Assembly: GCA_963793335.1 (NCBI GenBank)
Contig: CAWBZS010000004.1
Coordinates: forward strand, 124,001 to 188,000
Direction of reading: 5' to 3'
DNA: 64,000 nucleotides
From: Sva-07 sp963793335
GTDB lineage: Bacteria; Actinomycetota; Acidimicrobiia; Acidimicrobiales; Ilumatobacteraceae
The notes below the pieces were generated by a model, which worked only from the letters and a program-made list of their open reading frames with translations, did not search any database and was not told where the DNA came from. Numbering within the stretch: position 1 is the stretch's first letter; each line of letters opens with the position of its first letter. Below are positions 25,604 through 37,301 of the stretch, piece after piece. Made by a program: the position numbers and the translations under genes.

Positions 25604-26461
25604 ATGACAGCACGCTGGACCGTCGGCATCGATGGATCGGACGCCGCAACAGATGCGCTGCGGTGGGCGGCCGGCAACGCCGGGCCTCGGCAGGCGACGT
25701 TGACCGCACTGGGCGCCTACCACGTCCCGTCGCTGATGTCGGTGTTCGCTGCGAAACGAGGATTCGGCGTCGACGAGATCGGCTTGGCCGCCACGGCAGC
25801 CCACGACGTCGACGAGGCGATCGCCCGTGCGCGGGAAGTCGCAGCACCGGAGACGTCGATCGAGCCGTCGGTCGTGGAAGGGCCTGCGCAGCACGTGCTG
25901 GTGGACGCCTCGGCGGAGTCGGCGCTCCTCGTGCTCGGTCGCACCGGGAGCGGTGATCTGCGTCAGCACCTGCTCGGATCGGTCAGCCAGTACTGCGTCA
26001 CGCATGCCGAGGCACCCGTTGCGGTGGTCCCTCCGGGGTGCGCCGAACTCGTGACCCGCACGATCGCCGTGGGCTTCGACGCCAGCGAGCATGCTGAGGC
26101 TGCGCTGAAGTGGGCATTGGAGTTCGCAGGAGACGACGTGGACGTGCGTGCGGTGGCGGCGATCGAAGTGGCGTCATGGCTCGATGGCGACGTCGACCGC
26201 AACCGGTTCGCCAGCGACCTCGACGGTGAGGAGCAACGGATCATCGCGGCGCTCGACTCGGCCGATCCCGAACAGCGCGCAGAACGTTCGATCGTGTTGC
26301 GTGGACCGCGCGCGGCGTTGGCCGAGGCGCAGCAGTCCGCCGACCTGATGGTGGTCGGCACCCGCGGCCACGGACGCCTCGCCGCCGGCTTGCTCGGATC
26401 GGTGAGCACCTGGTTGCTCCACGAGGCGACCGTGCCGGTCGTGATCGTCCCCGACCGCTGA
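25604..26461 (+). CDS. Tandem-domain universal stress protein
   Basis: This 285-residue protein has two Usp domains, with 'WTVGIDGSDAATDALRWAAGN' and loop 'LGRTGSGDLRQHLLGSVSQ', then 'IAVGFDASEHAEAALKWALE' and loop 'VGTRGHGRLAAGLLGSVSTWLL'. The second loop is a full ATP-binding motif; the first is also intact. It resembles the 21887 protein in length and layout, suggesting an old duplication. ATG 25604 is preferred over GTG 25598. A DosR-like motif lies upstream. Confidence 0.87.
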   Translation: MTARWTVGIDGSDAATDALRWAAGNAGPRQATLTALGAYHVPSLMSVFAAKRGFGVDEIGLAATAAHDVDEAIARAREVAAPETSIEPSVVEGPAQHVLVDASAESALLVLGRTGSGDLRQHLLGSVSQYCVTHAEAPVAVVPPGCAELVTRTIAVGFDASEHAEAALKWALEFAGDDVDVRAVAAIEVASWLDGDVDRNRFASDLDGEEQRIIAALDSADPEQRAERSIVLRGPRAALAEAQQSADLMVVGTRGHGRLAAGLLGSVSTWLLHEATVPVVIVPDR

Positions 26462-26515
26462 ACCAATGGTGACGCTCGGCGACGCGTCAGCCAGTCGCCT
26501 CGGTCGGTCAGCCAG

Positions 26516-26968
26516 TCAGTCGGTCGACCAGCCGATCGATGCGTCGGGAGCGACGGTCCCGACGACCTGGTAGCGACGGCCCGTCACCACGGTGGGCTCG
26601 ATGCGGACGAAGTTCGGCTTGTCGGTGGCGAGCCAGGGAAACAGTGGAAGATCCTCGGCGTCGAACACCTCTTGCATCCGCTCGATCGGACTGGCCTCAC
26701 CCTTGACGACCACGCTCCAGGCGGTCCGTTCGGCGGGTACGTAGCCGTCGATTTCGAAGGCCACGAGCCGATTGAGGACCGCTCCGGCGAGCTTCGTCCC
26801 GGCTGCGCTGCGGAACACGATGCCACCCGCGTCGACGATGAAGTTGATCGGGAAGATGTCCGGCTGGCCGGCGATGTCGACGGCAAGGCGGCCGACCTGG
26901 GCGTGACCCAGCAGCTCCCAGCACTCGGACTCGGTGAGGATCTCAGTTGCTTGGTCGCGTTCGTCCAT
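26516..26968 (-). CDS. PNPOx-fold protein, dormancy-cluster member
   Basis: This 150-residue split-barrel protein shows 'ESECWELLGHAQVGRLAVDIAGQPDIFPINFIVDAGGIVFRSAAGTKL', the classic pattern of flavin- or F420-binding PNPOx-like proteins, some of which belong to DosR regulons in mycobacteria. 'AWSVVVKGEASPI' forms the later barrel strand. The catalytic substrate is unknown. ATG 26968 is the first in-frame ATG; the candidate regulatory site 3 is 37 bases upstream of it. Confidence 0.82.
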   Translation of the reverse strand: MDERDQATEILTESECWELLGHAQVGRLAVDIAGQPDIFPINFIVDAGGIVFRSAAGTKLAGAVLNRLVAFEIDGYVPAERTAWSVVVKGEASPIERMQEVFDAEDLPLFPWLATDKPNFVRIEPTVVTGRRYQVVGTVAPDASIGWSTD

Positions 26969-27004
26969 GCATGTATCCAAGTCGACGGGGCGGGTCGAGG
27001 TGAA

Positions 27005-27017
27005 GGGCCCTAGGTCA
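27005..27017. promoter_or_regulatory. Candidate DosR-like site 3 (GGGCCCTAGGTCA)
   Basis: This third copy of the GGGCC-N3-GGTCA motif lies 37 bases upstream of the PNPOx-fold gene start. With its flanks it reads AAGGGCCCTAGGTCATGC, nearly identical to AAGGGCCCAAGGTCACG at 25526. Confidence 0.55.
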
Positions 27018-27043
27018 TGCGCGCAGGGGCCGACTCGGCGTGG

Positions 27044-28414
27044 TCACTCGAGCCAGACGATTTCGTGCCGTGTCGGCACCACCGCCTGGATGTCCGCGTC
27101 GACGAGTCGACATGCGAGGGCGCTGCTTGCATCTGGCTCGCCATGCACCACGTACACGGTGTCGGGTCGTTTCGGCAGCGCGTCGATCCAGCCGTGCAAC
27201 TCCGCCGCATCCGCGTGTACCGACAGCGAGCGAAGCACGGCGACCTCCGAGCGCACCGGAACGTACCGACCGAGCAGCTTGATGCTTCGTGCGCCGTCGA
27301 CCAGTGAGCGACCTCGAGTTCCCGCGGCCTGGAAGCCGCACAACACGACGCTGTTGCGATGATTGGGCAGCAGCCGCGCGAGGTGGTGGAGCACCCGGCC
27401 GCCCGAAGCCATGCCCGATGCGGAGATGATGATCGCCGGTGCCGTGAGCTCGTTGAGCGACTTCGAGTCTTCGACCGATGGGCATTCATGGAGACCGCCG
27501 CCCGGGTCGAATCCATCCGAGGCAGCAGCAGCGGTATCCAGCTCGTTCCGGTAGACGTCGAGCACCCGAAGCGCCATCGGGCTGTCGACGTGAACGGGCA
27601 GCTTCGGGATGCGGCCATCGTCCATCAGGGTTCGCAACACGGTGAGCAGCACTTCGGTGCGGTCGACGGCGAACGCGGGAATCAGCACGATGCCACCGCG
27701 TTTGGCGGTGCGGCTGATCACGTCTGCGAATGCATCGATCTCCTCGGCGTCGTCGGGGTGCAGCGAGTCGCCGTAGGTCGACTCGATCAGCACCGTTCGG
27801 GCGGCGGGGGCCACACCGGGACCGGGAACGAGTGGGTGGTTGCCGCGGCCGAGGTCGCCGCTGGCCAGCAGGGTGGTGGTGCCGTCGTCGTCGGTGATCG
27901 TCAGGTGCACGCTCGCCGATCCGAGGATGTGGCCAGCGGGGACGAAGCGAGCGACGATCCCGTCGGCGATCTCGACTGGGGTGTCGAAGGCAACACCCTC
28001 GAGGTGGGCGAGTGCTTCGTCGGCGTCATCGGAGGTGTAGAGCGGACGCGCCGGCTGGTGTTTGCTGAAGCCGCGTTCGTTGGCGAAACGCGCCTGCTCC
28101 TCTTGCAGGTGAGCGGCGTCGGGCAGCATGATCCGGCACAGCTCGCAGGTGGCCTCGGTGGCGATGATGCTCCCGGAGAAACCGTCACGCACCAGCCCCG
28201 GGAGCCAGCCGCTGTGGTCGATGTGGGCATGGGTCAGGACCACCGTGTCGATCGTGGCCGGGTCGACCGGAAACGGTTCCCAGTTTGCGAGCCGGTCCTG
28301 CTTCGAGCCCTGGAACAGCCCTGCGTCGATGAGCACCGCGGCGCGACCGGTCCGCACGAGGAATCGACTGCCGGTGACGGTGCCGGTGGCACCGAGGAAT
28401 TGCAGGGTGGTCAC
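27044..28414 (-). CDS. Metallo-beta-lactamase / beta-CASP family RNase
   Basis: This 456-residue enzyme has the MBL zinc motif HxHxDH in 'VLTHAHIDHSGWLPGL', a later 'PAGHILGSASV' and 'SGDLGRG', and a beta-CASP plus KH-like C-terminal part ('IESTYGDSLH', 'IPAFAVDRTEVLL', 'ISASGMASGGRVLHHL', 'SVHADAAEL'). It is of the bacterial/archaeal CPSF-like exonuclease type that processes RNA. Start GTG 28414 lies only 25 bases from the divergent usp start, so at least one of the two mRNAs should be leaderless. In several bacteria this gene is found near universal stress genes, as here. Confidence 0.87.
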   Translation of the reverse strand: MTTLQFLGATGTVTGSRFLVRTGRAAVLIDAGLFQGSKQDRLANWEPFPVDPATIDTVVLTHAHIDHSGWLPGLVRDGFSGSIIATEATCELCRIMLPDAAHLQEEQARFANERGFSKHQPARPLYTSDDADEALAHLEGVAFDTPVEIADGIVARFVPAGHILGSASVHLTITDDDGTTTLLASGDLGRGNHPLVPGPGVAPAARTVLIESTYGDSLHPDDAEEIDAFADVISRTAKRGGIVLIPAFAVDRTEVLLTVLRTLMDDGRIPKLPVHVDSPMALRVLDVYRNELDTAAAASDGFDPGGGLHECPSVEDSKSLNELTAPAIIISASGMASGGRVLHHLARLLPNHRNSVVLCGFQAAGTRGRSLVDGARSIKLLGRYVPVRSEVAVLRSLSVHADAAELHGWIDALPKRPDTVYVVHGEPDASSALACRLVDADIQAVVPTRHEIVWLE

Positions 28415-28439
28415 GGCACCGACTCTAGGATCATGGGTG

Positions 28440-28904
28440 ATGTCCGATCCAGCGAACGCACTCGACAGCATCATCGGTTCGGGCCCCGTGATCGTCGGCG
28501 TCGACGGATCGAGCAACGCGCAGCGGGCACTGCGGATCGCAGCGGACATCGCCCGCCGTTTCGATCTCGACCTGGCGGTGTTCCACGCGATCGGCCTGAT
28601 GACGGTGATCGACGGGCATCACGTCCCCTCCGAGGGACACCGGGACGACCTCGAGCGGCTGTTGCGCCTCGAGTGGTGTGCCGCGCTGGCCGGCGAACGC
28701 GACGTTCGGTGGCGAGCCGAACTGGTCTACGGCAGCCCCGCCGACGTGCTGATGAAGATGGGCGACGCGCTCGATGCGTCCTTCGTCGTCGTCGGCTCTC
28801 GTGGGACGGGCGACGAACTCGCTCTCGGGAGCACGAGCCACCATGTGGTCCACCACTGCGACCGCCCCGTGGTCGTGGTGCCACCGGCGGATCGCACGCT
28901 CTGA
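28440..28904 (+). CDS. Single-domain universal stress protein
   Basis: This 154-residue protein is a single Usp domain ('VIVGVDGSSNAQRALRIAADIAR' and 'FVVVGSRGTGDELALGSTSHHVVHHCDRPVVVV'). The nucleotide loop is shortened compared with the GxxG-N9-GS pattern, so ATP binding is less certain than for the other three stress proteins in this region. It is divergent from the beta-CASP RNase. ATG 28440 or the adjacent GTG 28437 is the start; no leader space remains for a ribosome-binding site. Confidence 0.82.
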   Translation: MSDPANALDSIIGSGPVIVGVDGSSNAQRALRIAADIARRFDLDLAVFHAIGLMTVIDGHHVPSEGHRDDLERLLRLEWCAALAGERDVRWRAELVYGSPADVLMKMGDALDASFVVVGSRGTGDELALGSTSHHVVHHCDRPVVVVPPADRTL

Positions 28905-28975
28905 CCCAGTGCGCGGTGGGGCACAGCGCCAGCGCGCATCGTGGACGGCTCGCGGCTCGTTGTACCGTCGTCCTC

Positions 28976-29713
28976 ATGACTGAATTCACCGATCGCGTCG
29001 CCATCGTCACCGGTTCGTCGAGCGGTATCGGCGAGGAGACGGCCCGCCGGCTCTCCGCGCTCGGCGCCACGGTGGTGGTCAATTCTTCGTCGTCGGTCGA
29101 AGCCGGTCAGGCAGTGGCTGCATCGTTGCCTGGCGAGTCCTGCTACCTGCGTGCCGACATCAGCAACCAGGACGAAGCACATGGCCTGATCGACGACACG
29201 ATTGAGCGGTATGGCCAGCTCGACTTCCTGATCAACAACGCTGGGTGGACCACCTCGATCGCCCACGAGAACCTCGACGACCTGACCGACGAGATCTTCC
29301 GCAAGACCTTCGATGTCAACGTGTTCGGGACGTGGTGGCTCACCAAGCGGGCGATCCCGCATCTGCGCAAGTCCGACGACGCGAACATCGTGAACATCAC
29401 CTCGATCGCAGGACTCCGGCCGGTCGGGTCGTCGATGGCGTACTCGATGACGAAGGCGGCGCTCAACCAGATGACGCTGCTGCTGGCGAAGAGCTACGGT
29501 CCGATCCGCGTGAACGCAGTGGCGCCGGGTCTGGTGGCCACGCCGTGGACCGAAGACTGGGATGCGATGCACGCCGCGATCGCGAAGCTCGCTCCCGTAC
29601 CGCGGTCAGCCACGCCCGACGACTGCGCCGAAGCGGTGCTCGCGCTGCTGCGCAACAAGTACACCACCGGTGAGATCTTCGTGGTCGACGGTGGCTCCAC
29701 CCTCAAGATGTAA
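28976..29713 (+). CDS. Short-chain dehydrogenase/reductase
   Basis: This 245-residue classical SDR has the cofactor motif TGSSSGIG near the N-terminus, 'NNAG' at about residue 85, catalytic Ser in 'NITSIAGL', and YxxxK in 'AYSMTKAALNQMTLLL'. The C-terminal 'TTGEIFVVDGGSTLKM' is typical of FabG-like enzymes. It is an NAD(P)H-dependent reductase or dehydrogenase of unknown substrate. It ends at a strong hairpin shared with the convergent thiolase. Confidence 0.88.
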   Translation: MTEFTDRVAIVTGSSSGIGEETARRLSALGATVVVNSSSSVEAGQAVAASLPGESCYLRADISNQDEAHGLIDDTIERYGQLDFLINNAGWTTSIAHENLDDLTDEIFRKTFDVNVFGTWWLTKRAIPHLRKSDDANIVNITSIAGLRPVGSSMAYSMTKAALNQMTLLLAKSYGPIRVNAVAPGLVATPWTEDWDAMHAAIAKLAPVPRSATPDDCAEAVLALLRNKYTTGEIFVVDGGSTLKM

Positions 29714-29743
29714 TCACGCCTGGGGTCAGACCCCAGGCGTGAT
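29713..29743. terminator. Bidirectional hairpin between SDR and thiolase genes
   Basis: Perfect 14-base arms (29713-29726 and 29730-29743) with a 3-base loop directly join the stop codons of two convergent genes. The core GGGGTCAGACCCC resembles the hairpin at 55147-55159. No long T-run is present. Confidence 0.75.
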
Positions 29744-30951
29744 CAGGCGGCGGACTTCTCGAGGATGTGGACGCCGCAGGCCGAACCGAGCCCGATCACG
29801 TGGGCAAGGCCGACCTTGGCGCCCTCGATCTGACGATCACCGGCCTCGCCGCGCAGGTGGTGGCAGACCTCCCAGATGTTGGCGATGCCGGTTGCCGAGA
29901 TCGGGTGCCCCTTCGACTGCAGGCCGCCCGACACGTTGACCGGCAGCGACCCGTCGCGCCACGGCGCACCAGAGTTGAAGAAGTCGACGGCGCCACCCTC
30001 GTCGCACAGCCCGAGGTTGTCGTAGTGCACGAGCTCCGCGGTGGCGAAGCAGTCGTGCAGCTCGACCAGGTCGAGATCGGCGGGTCCGATGCCTGCCTGC
30101 TCATACGCGGTCGCGGCGGCGTTGCGGGTGAGTGTGTTCACGTCGGGGAGCACCTGGCAGGCCTCCTGCCACGGATCGGACGTGAGGACCGACGCCGACA
30201 CCTTGACCGCGCGGCGCTGCTGTTCCAGCGACAGGGTCTTGAGCTTCGCGCCGCTGACGACGACGGCCGCTGCTGCGCCGTCGCAGTTGGCCGAGCACAT
30301 CGGGCGAGTGTTCGGGTAGGCGATCATCATGTCGCCCATGATCTCCTCGAGCGTGAACCGCTTCGAGTACGCGGCGAGGGGGTTGAGCGTGGAATGCGCG
30401 TGGTTCTTCTCCGAGATCTTGGCGAACAGCTCGAAGTCGGCGCCGCCGTACTTGTGGCCGTATTCCATGCCGACCTGGGCAAAGACGCCGGGCATCGTGT
30501 CGGTGCCGATCCGGCCGTCGGTCGAGGTGACAGCACCGAAGCGGCCTTGCGGCTCCCATTCGTTGCCATCCTTCTTGGCCCGGCCGCCGCCGCCCAGCAG
30601 GCCGACGCCGGCGAGCTTTTCCACGCCGACGGCGAGGCCCATGTCGCTCTCGCCGGCCTTGATCGACATGATCGCCGTGCGCAACGCCGTGGCACCGGTG
30701 GCGCAGGCGTTCGACACGTTGTACACCGGGATGCCGGTCTGGCCGACCTGCTTCTGGATCTGCTGGCCGATGCCGCCGGACCCCATCAGGTTGCCCGCGG
30801 CGAGCACGCCCATGTCGGCCATGGTGACGCCGCCGTCGGCGAGCGCCGCCATCACGGCTTCGGACGCCAGGTCGACCACGTCACGGTCGGTGTGTTTGCC
30901 GAACTTGGTCATGTTGATCCCGAGGATCCAGATGTCGTCGCTGCTGCTCAT
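29743..30951 (-). CDS. Thiolase-superfamily acyltransferase (lipid-transfer/SCP2-type)
   Basis: This 402-residue thiolase fold has the nucleophile Cys in 'VSNACATGATALRTAIM', the His in 'VELHDCFATAEL', and the second active-site block 'GGLQSKGHPISATGIAN'. The 'HDCFA' version in place of the usual NEAF places it in the SCP2/lipid-transfer thiolase subgroup, which acts on acyl-CoAs in steroid or branched-lipid degradation. Such enzymes often work with a DUF35 partner, and one is encoded 34 bases upstream in the same direction. Confidence 0.88.
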   Translation of the reverse strand: MSSSDDIWILGINMTKFGKHTDRDVVDLASEAVMAALADGGVTMADMGVLAAGNLMGSGGIGQQIQKQVGQTGIPVYNVSNACATGATALRTAIMSIKAGESDMGLAVGVEKLAGVGLLGGGGRAKKDGNEWEPQGRFGAVTSTDGRIGTDTMPGVFAQVGMEYGHKYGGADFELFAKISEKNHAHSTLNPLAAYSKRFTLEEIMGDMMIAYPNTRPMCSANCDGAAAAVVVSGAKLKTLSLEQQRRAVKVSASVLTSDPWQEACQVLPDVNTLTRNAAATAYEQAGIGPADLDLVELHDCFATAELVHYDNLGLCDEGGAVDFFNSGAPWRDGSLPVNVSGGLQSKGHPISATGIANIWEVCHHLRGEAGDRQIEGAKVGLAHVIGLGSACGVHILEKSAA

Positions 30952-30985
30952 GGTGATGCTCCGTGTCGGTGGGGTGCTGGACTGG

Positions 30986-31396
30986 TCAGGCGGGTTCGAA
31001 GGCGAATCCGACGGCTTCGGTTCCGTGGTCGTCGGTGCCGAGTGAGTACGTGGTGAGCTGCACCTTCATGCCGGTGTGGACATGGTCGGCGTCGGGCTCG
31101 ACGTTGCGGAGGTTGCCGCGCACGCTGGTGCCGTCGCAGTCGATCACCCCGGAGACGAAGGGCACCTCGACGCCTGGTGCGGCGAAGGCCACGATCGTGA
31201 AGGTGCGCACGATGCCCTCGGTCGGAATCGACACCTGGTCGAAGTCGGTGCCGAAGCACGACGCGCAGGCGTTGCGGCGGTCGAAGAACCGTGCGCCGCA
31301 CGCGGTGCACTCGTTGGCGACCAGGTGCGGTGCTCCGTCGTCGAGCACGAGGTAGTCGACCAGCGGAACGCGACTCGGTGTTGCGGTGTCAGCCAT
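30986..31396 (-). CDS. DUF35 OB-fold / zinc-ribbon acyl-CoA-binding protein
   Basis: This 136-residue protein has a rubredoxin-like zinc ribbon with Cys pairs in 'ECTACGARFFDRRNACASC' followed by an OB-fold ('GIVRTFTIVAFAAPGVEVPFVSGVIDCDG'). DUF35 proteins bind the acyl-CoA and are partners of SCP2-type thiolases or aldolases, as in actinobacterial sterol side-chain degradation. Its start ATG 31396 begins the two-gene operon with the thiolase. Confidence 0.87.
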   Translation of the reverse strand: MADTATPSRVPLVDYLVLDDGAPHLVANECTACGARFFDRRNACASCFGTDFDQVSIPTEGIVRTFTIVAFAAPGVEVPFVSGVIDCDGTSVRGNLRNVEPDADHVHTGMKVQLTTYSLGTDDHGTEAVGFAFEPA

Positions 31397-31440
31397 GTGC
31401 GCGAACGTACTCACCGCCCTGGCGCACCGACGACCCGGCG

Positions 31441-31485
31441 AGCGATGAGTCAACGCGCGGACAGGTGGCGCGGAAGCTCATCGCT
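31441..31485. repeat. Palindromic intergenic repeat, family A copy 2
   Basis: AGCGATGAG (31441-31449) pairs with CTCATCGCT (31477-31485); the inner part has GCGCG/CGCGG arms. It aligns gap-free to 13481-13525. It lies between two genes, 44 bases upstream of the DUF35 start. Confidence 0.72.
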
Positions 31486-31522
31486 GCGGGGTGTGGCTCG
31501 TGTGATGGCTGTTGCTCGGTGG

Positions 31523-31969
31523 TCACCGCCCCGGATCGAGGGCGCGGAGCCAGTCCGGCAGACGTGTCGGACGTCCGGCGGTGGTGACACATCCGTGCAC
31601 CGTCACGCCGGTGGCTCGCGGTCGGGGGGCACCGGCGTCGTCGACGACGGTGATCAGGTATGCCATCTGGAACGTCGCCCGGGTCACCTCGGCGAGGCGG
31701 AGATGCACCGTGATCTCGTCATCGAACTCGAGTGGCTGGCGATACTGCACGAACGATTCGAGCACCGGCGATTCGAGGCCAGCGTCGCGCCACTCCGTGA
31801 AGGGGTGGCCGATCGCTCGGAGGTACGCCACCCGAGTCTCCTCGAAGTAGGCGAGGTAGTTGCTGTGGTGGACGATGCCCATCGCGTCGGTCTCCACGAA
31901 CCGCACCCGGATGGGGTGATCGAAGTCGTAGTCGGCGGGGTCGGTGGTCGGATCGACGGACAAGCGCAC
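31523..31969 (-). CDS. Hot-dog acyl-CoA thioesterase (YbgC/4-HBT type)
   Basis: This 148-residue hot-dog protein has the 4-hydroxybenzoyl-CoA thioesterase signature 'VRFVETDAMGIVHHSNYLAYFEETRVAYL', with the catalytic Asp in 'ETDAMG'. It likely hydrolyses short or aromatic acyl-CoAs in the cytosol. It starts at GTG 31969, divergent from ybaK with 23 bases between the starts, so the two promoters must overlap or be leaderless. It may serve with the thiolase operon downstream on the same strand. Confidence 0.86.
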   Translation of the reverse strand: MRLSVDPTTDPADYDFDHPIRVRFVETDAMGIVHHSNYLAYFEETRVAYLRAIGHPFTEWRDAGLESPVLESFVQYRQPLEFDDEITVHLRLAEVTRATFQMAYLITVVDDAGAPRPRATGVTVHGCVTTAGRPTRLPDWLRALDPGR

Positions 31970-31992
31970 GCTGCGAACCTACAGTCAGCTCC

Positions 31993-32457
31993 GTGACCCC
32001 AGCTGTCCGTGCGCTCGAAGTTGCCGGCATCGCATTCGCGATTCACGAGTACGAGCGGGGTGACGATCTGCACGACTTCGGCCGTGAGGCGGCCGACGCA
32101 CTGGGACTCGACCACGACCAGGTGTTCAAGACGTTGGTGGTGGTTGCCGACGACGAACTCGTCGTCGCCGTCGTCCCCGTGTCGTGCCAGCTGTCGATGA
32201 AGCTCATCGCCGCCGCCGTCGGGGCGAAGCGGGCAACGATGTCCGACTCGGAGCGAGCCGAGCGATCCTCCGGGTATGTGGTTGGCGGCATCAGCCCGAT
32301 CGGTCAACGCAGGCAACTCCGCACCGTGATCGACGAGAGTGCCGAGCTCTACGACCTGGTCTACGTGAGCGGTGGCAAGCGAGGCATGGACGTCGGTCTC
32401 GCCCCGTCCGACCTCATCGGGTTGCTCGATGCGATCGTCACCCCGATCACCGCCTGA
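31993..32457 (+). CDS. ybaK: YbaK/EbsC-type aminoacyl-tRNA deacylase
   Basis: This 154-residue trans-editing protein hydrolyses mischarged Cys-tRNA(Pro) or related aminoacyl-tRNAs. Family features are 'DDLHDFGREAADALGLDHDQVFKTLVV' with the essential Lys, 'CQLSMKLIAAAVGAKRATMSD' and the 'YVVGGISPIGQRRQL' loop. The start is GTG 31993. It is monocistronic; direct repeats follow in the intergenic space before the lactate dehydrogenase-like gene. Confidence 0.88.
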   Translation: MTPAVRALEVAGIAFAIHEYERGDDLHDFGREAADALGLDHDQVFKTLVVVADDELVVAVVPVSCQLSMKLIAAAVGAKRATMSDSERAERSSGYVVGGISPIGQRRQLRTVIDESAELYDLVYVSGGKRGMDVGLAPSDLIGLLDAIVTPITA

Positions 32458-32472
32458 ACCCGCAACGAACGT

Positions 32473-32562
32473 GTTGCGGTGAGAGGTGAGCGTGACGGTC
32501 CCCCCGGACTCTCATCGGTGCCGCCGATCATCTCGTTGCGGTGAGAGGTGAGCGCGACGGTC
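32473..32562. repeat. 28-base direct repeat pair
   Basis: Two 28-base copies (32473-32500 and 32535-32562) differ at one base and are 62 bases apart. The space before and between them also has CGCAAC/GTTGCG arms. The pair fills the gap between convergent ybaK and the oxidase gene. Confidence 0.7.
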
Positions 32563-32591
32563 ACCGACGGAGTTCACCGCGGTGCGCTGCG

Positions 32592-35476
<2,885 letters not shown>

Positions 35477-35477
<1 letters not shown>

Positions 35478-37186
35478 CAGCTCAGCACGTCCGTGTATCC
35501 GAAGACGTAGAACACCACGACCCCGATGATGCCCGCGACGAGGCAGTAGTAGATCGTCGGAAGGATCGTTTTTCGCAGCACCAGCCCCTCGCGGCCGAGC
35601 AGTCCCACCGTCGCTGCGGCAGCCACGACGTTGTGGATCGCGATCATGTTGCCGGCCGCTGCACCGACGGCCTGCAACGACACCATCATCGACGGCGCCA
35701 GACCGATCTGCTCGGCGGTGGAGAACTGGAACCTCGACAGCATGAGGTTGGACACCGTGTTCGACCCGGCGATGAACGCGCCGAGCGCGCCGACCACCGC
35801 AGCGAAGGCCGGGTAGACGTTGCCGACGGCGGAACTCACCCAGTCGGCCATCGCCACCGGCATGCTCGCCAGCGCGGTGTCGTCCGTGCCACCGGTGTTG
35901 ACCCCGGAGTTGATCATGATTCGAACCATCGGAATCGTGAAGATCAACACGAGGCCGGCGCCGAGCAGCGTGCGGCTCGATTCGCTGACCGCTGATTTCA
36001 TCTCGTTCGGACGCATACGCAGCACGAAGTAGGAGATTGCGACGGTCAGCACCATGATCCCACCGGGCAGGTAGAGCGGTTCCAGCGACGTTGCGATGCC
36101 TTCCCCGAGCACGTCGACCCATTGGATCTTGAGCCGCTGCAACTGGTCGTTGACGCCCAATGCGTCGATCCTGCTGATCACGAGCAACAACGCAACCAAG
36201 AGATAGGGCGTCCACGCCCGCAGCAAGCTCATCGTGCTGCGCCCCTCGGTGAGGTCATCGAGCTTCATCTCCAGGGTGCCCAACCACTCAGATGGCCACG
36301 AACTCGCCGGTGCGAAGTCCCAGGTGTCCTTCGGGACGAGCAAGCCCTTCCGAGCGGCAGGCACGACGATCGACAACCCGACGAGCGCTCCGAAGATCGA
36401 CGGGAACTCCGGTCCGAGGAAGACGCCGGTCAGCGCGTAGGGGATCGTGAAGGCGAGCCCTGCGAAGAGGGCGAACGGGACCACGCTGAGCCCGTCGCGC
36501 CACGATCGGCGCTCACCGAAGAACCGGGTCATCACCATCACCATGAGCAGTGGGATCAATGTGCCGATGATCGCGTGGGTGATCGCGACCTGCGACGTGA
36601 TCAGCTGGATGAACTCGTCCCAGTTGCTGCCGTTTGCGACGAGTCGGGCGTCGAGCTCCGCGTCGCGAAGGCCGCCGGTGACGCCGACGATGATCGGTGT
36701 GCCGACGGCGCCGAACGACACGGGAGTCGACTGGATCATCATGCCGATCACCACCGCCGACATCGCCGGGAATCCGAGCCCGACCAGCAGGGGAGCGACG
36801 ATGGCTGCTGGCGTGCCGAACCCGGAGGCGCCTTCGATGAAGGTGCCGAAGAGCCAGGCGATGATCACCACCTGGACCCGGCGGTCGGCGCTGATCCCGG
36901 TGAACCCGGCACGGATCACGGTGAGTGCACCGGAGTGTTTGAGTGTGTTGAGCAGCAGGATCGCCCCGAACACGATCCAGAGGATGGCGATCGTCAGACC
37001 GAGACCCTGAATCGTCGATGCGACCACGCGGGTGGCGGACATCTGCCAGGCCACGAGCGCGATCACGACCGTCTGGAGGTACACGATCGGCATGGCGCGT
37101 TTGGCGGGCCACTGAAGACCGACCAGCAGTATCCCTGCAACCAGGATCGGTGAAAACGCCAACAACGCCTGGACGCCGAGCCCCAT
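35477..37186 (-). CDS. lldP: L-lactate permease family transporter
   Basis: This 569-residue polytopic protein of the LctP/LldP family has about 13 transmembrane helices. Recognisable parts are 'ALLAFSPILVAGILLVGLQWPAKRAM', 'GTFIEGASGFGTPAAIVAPLLVGLGFP' and 'GAFIAGSNTVSNLMLSRFQF'. It carries lactate or glycolate with protons. It is the first gene of a two-gene unit with the D-lactate dehydrogenase-like protein, which argues for 2-hydroxy-acid use as a carbon source. Start ATG 37186. Confidence 0.92.
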
Positions 37187-37301
37187 GAGTGTGTTCCCCT
37201 TCCCCTCAGGGCCCCTCAGTCCTGAATCTGCCGCAAGTCTTCAGTCCCTGGCGTCCGGCTGGCAGAGCCGAAGGTCCTGCACTGGTGCGCAGGCCGGCGC
37301 G

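Noticed and set aside
26462..26515. Repeated CAGCCAGTC-like units between convergent genes
   Set aside because: They are short and irregular; no hairpin or period long enough to call a repeat.
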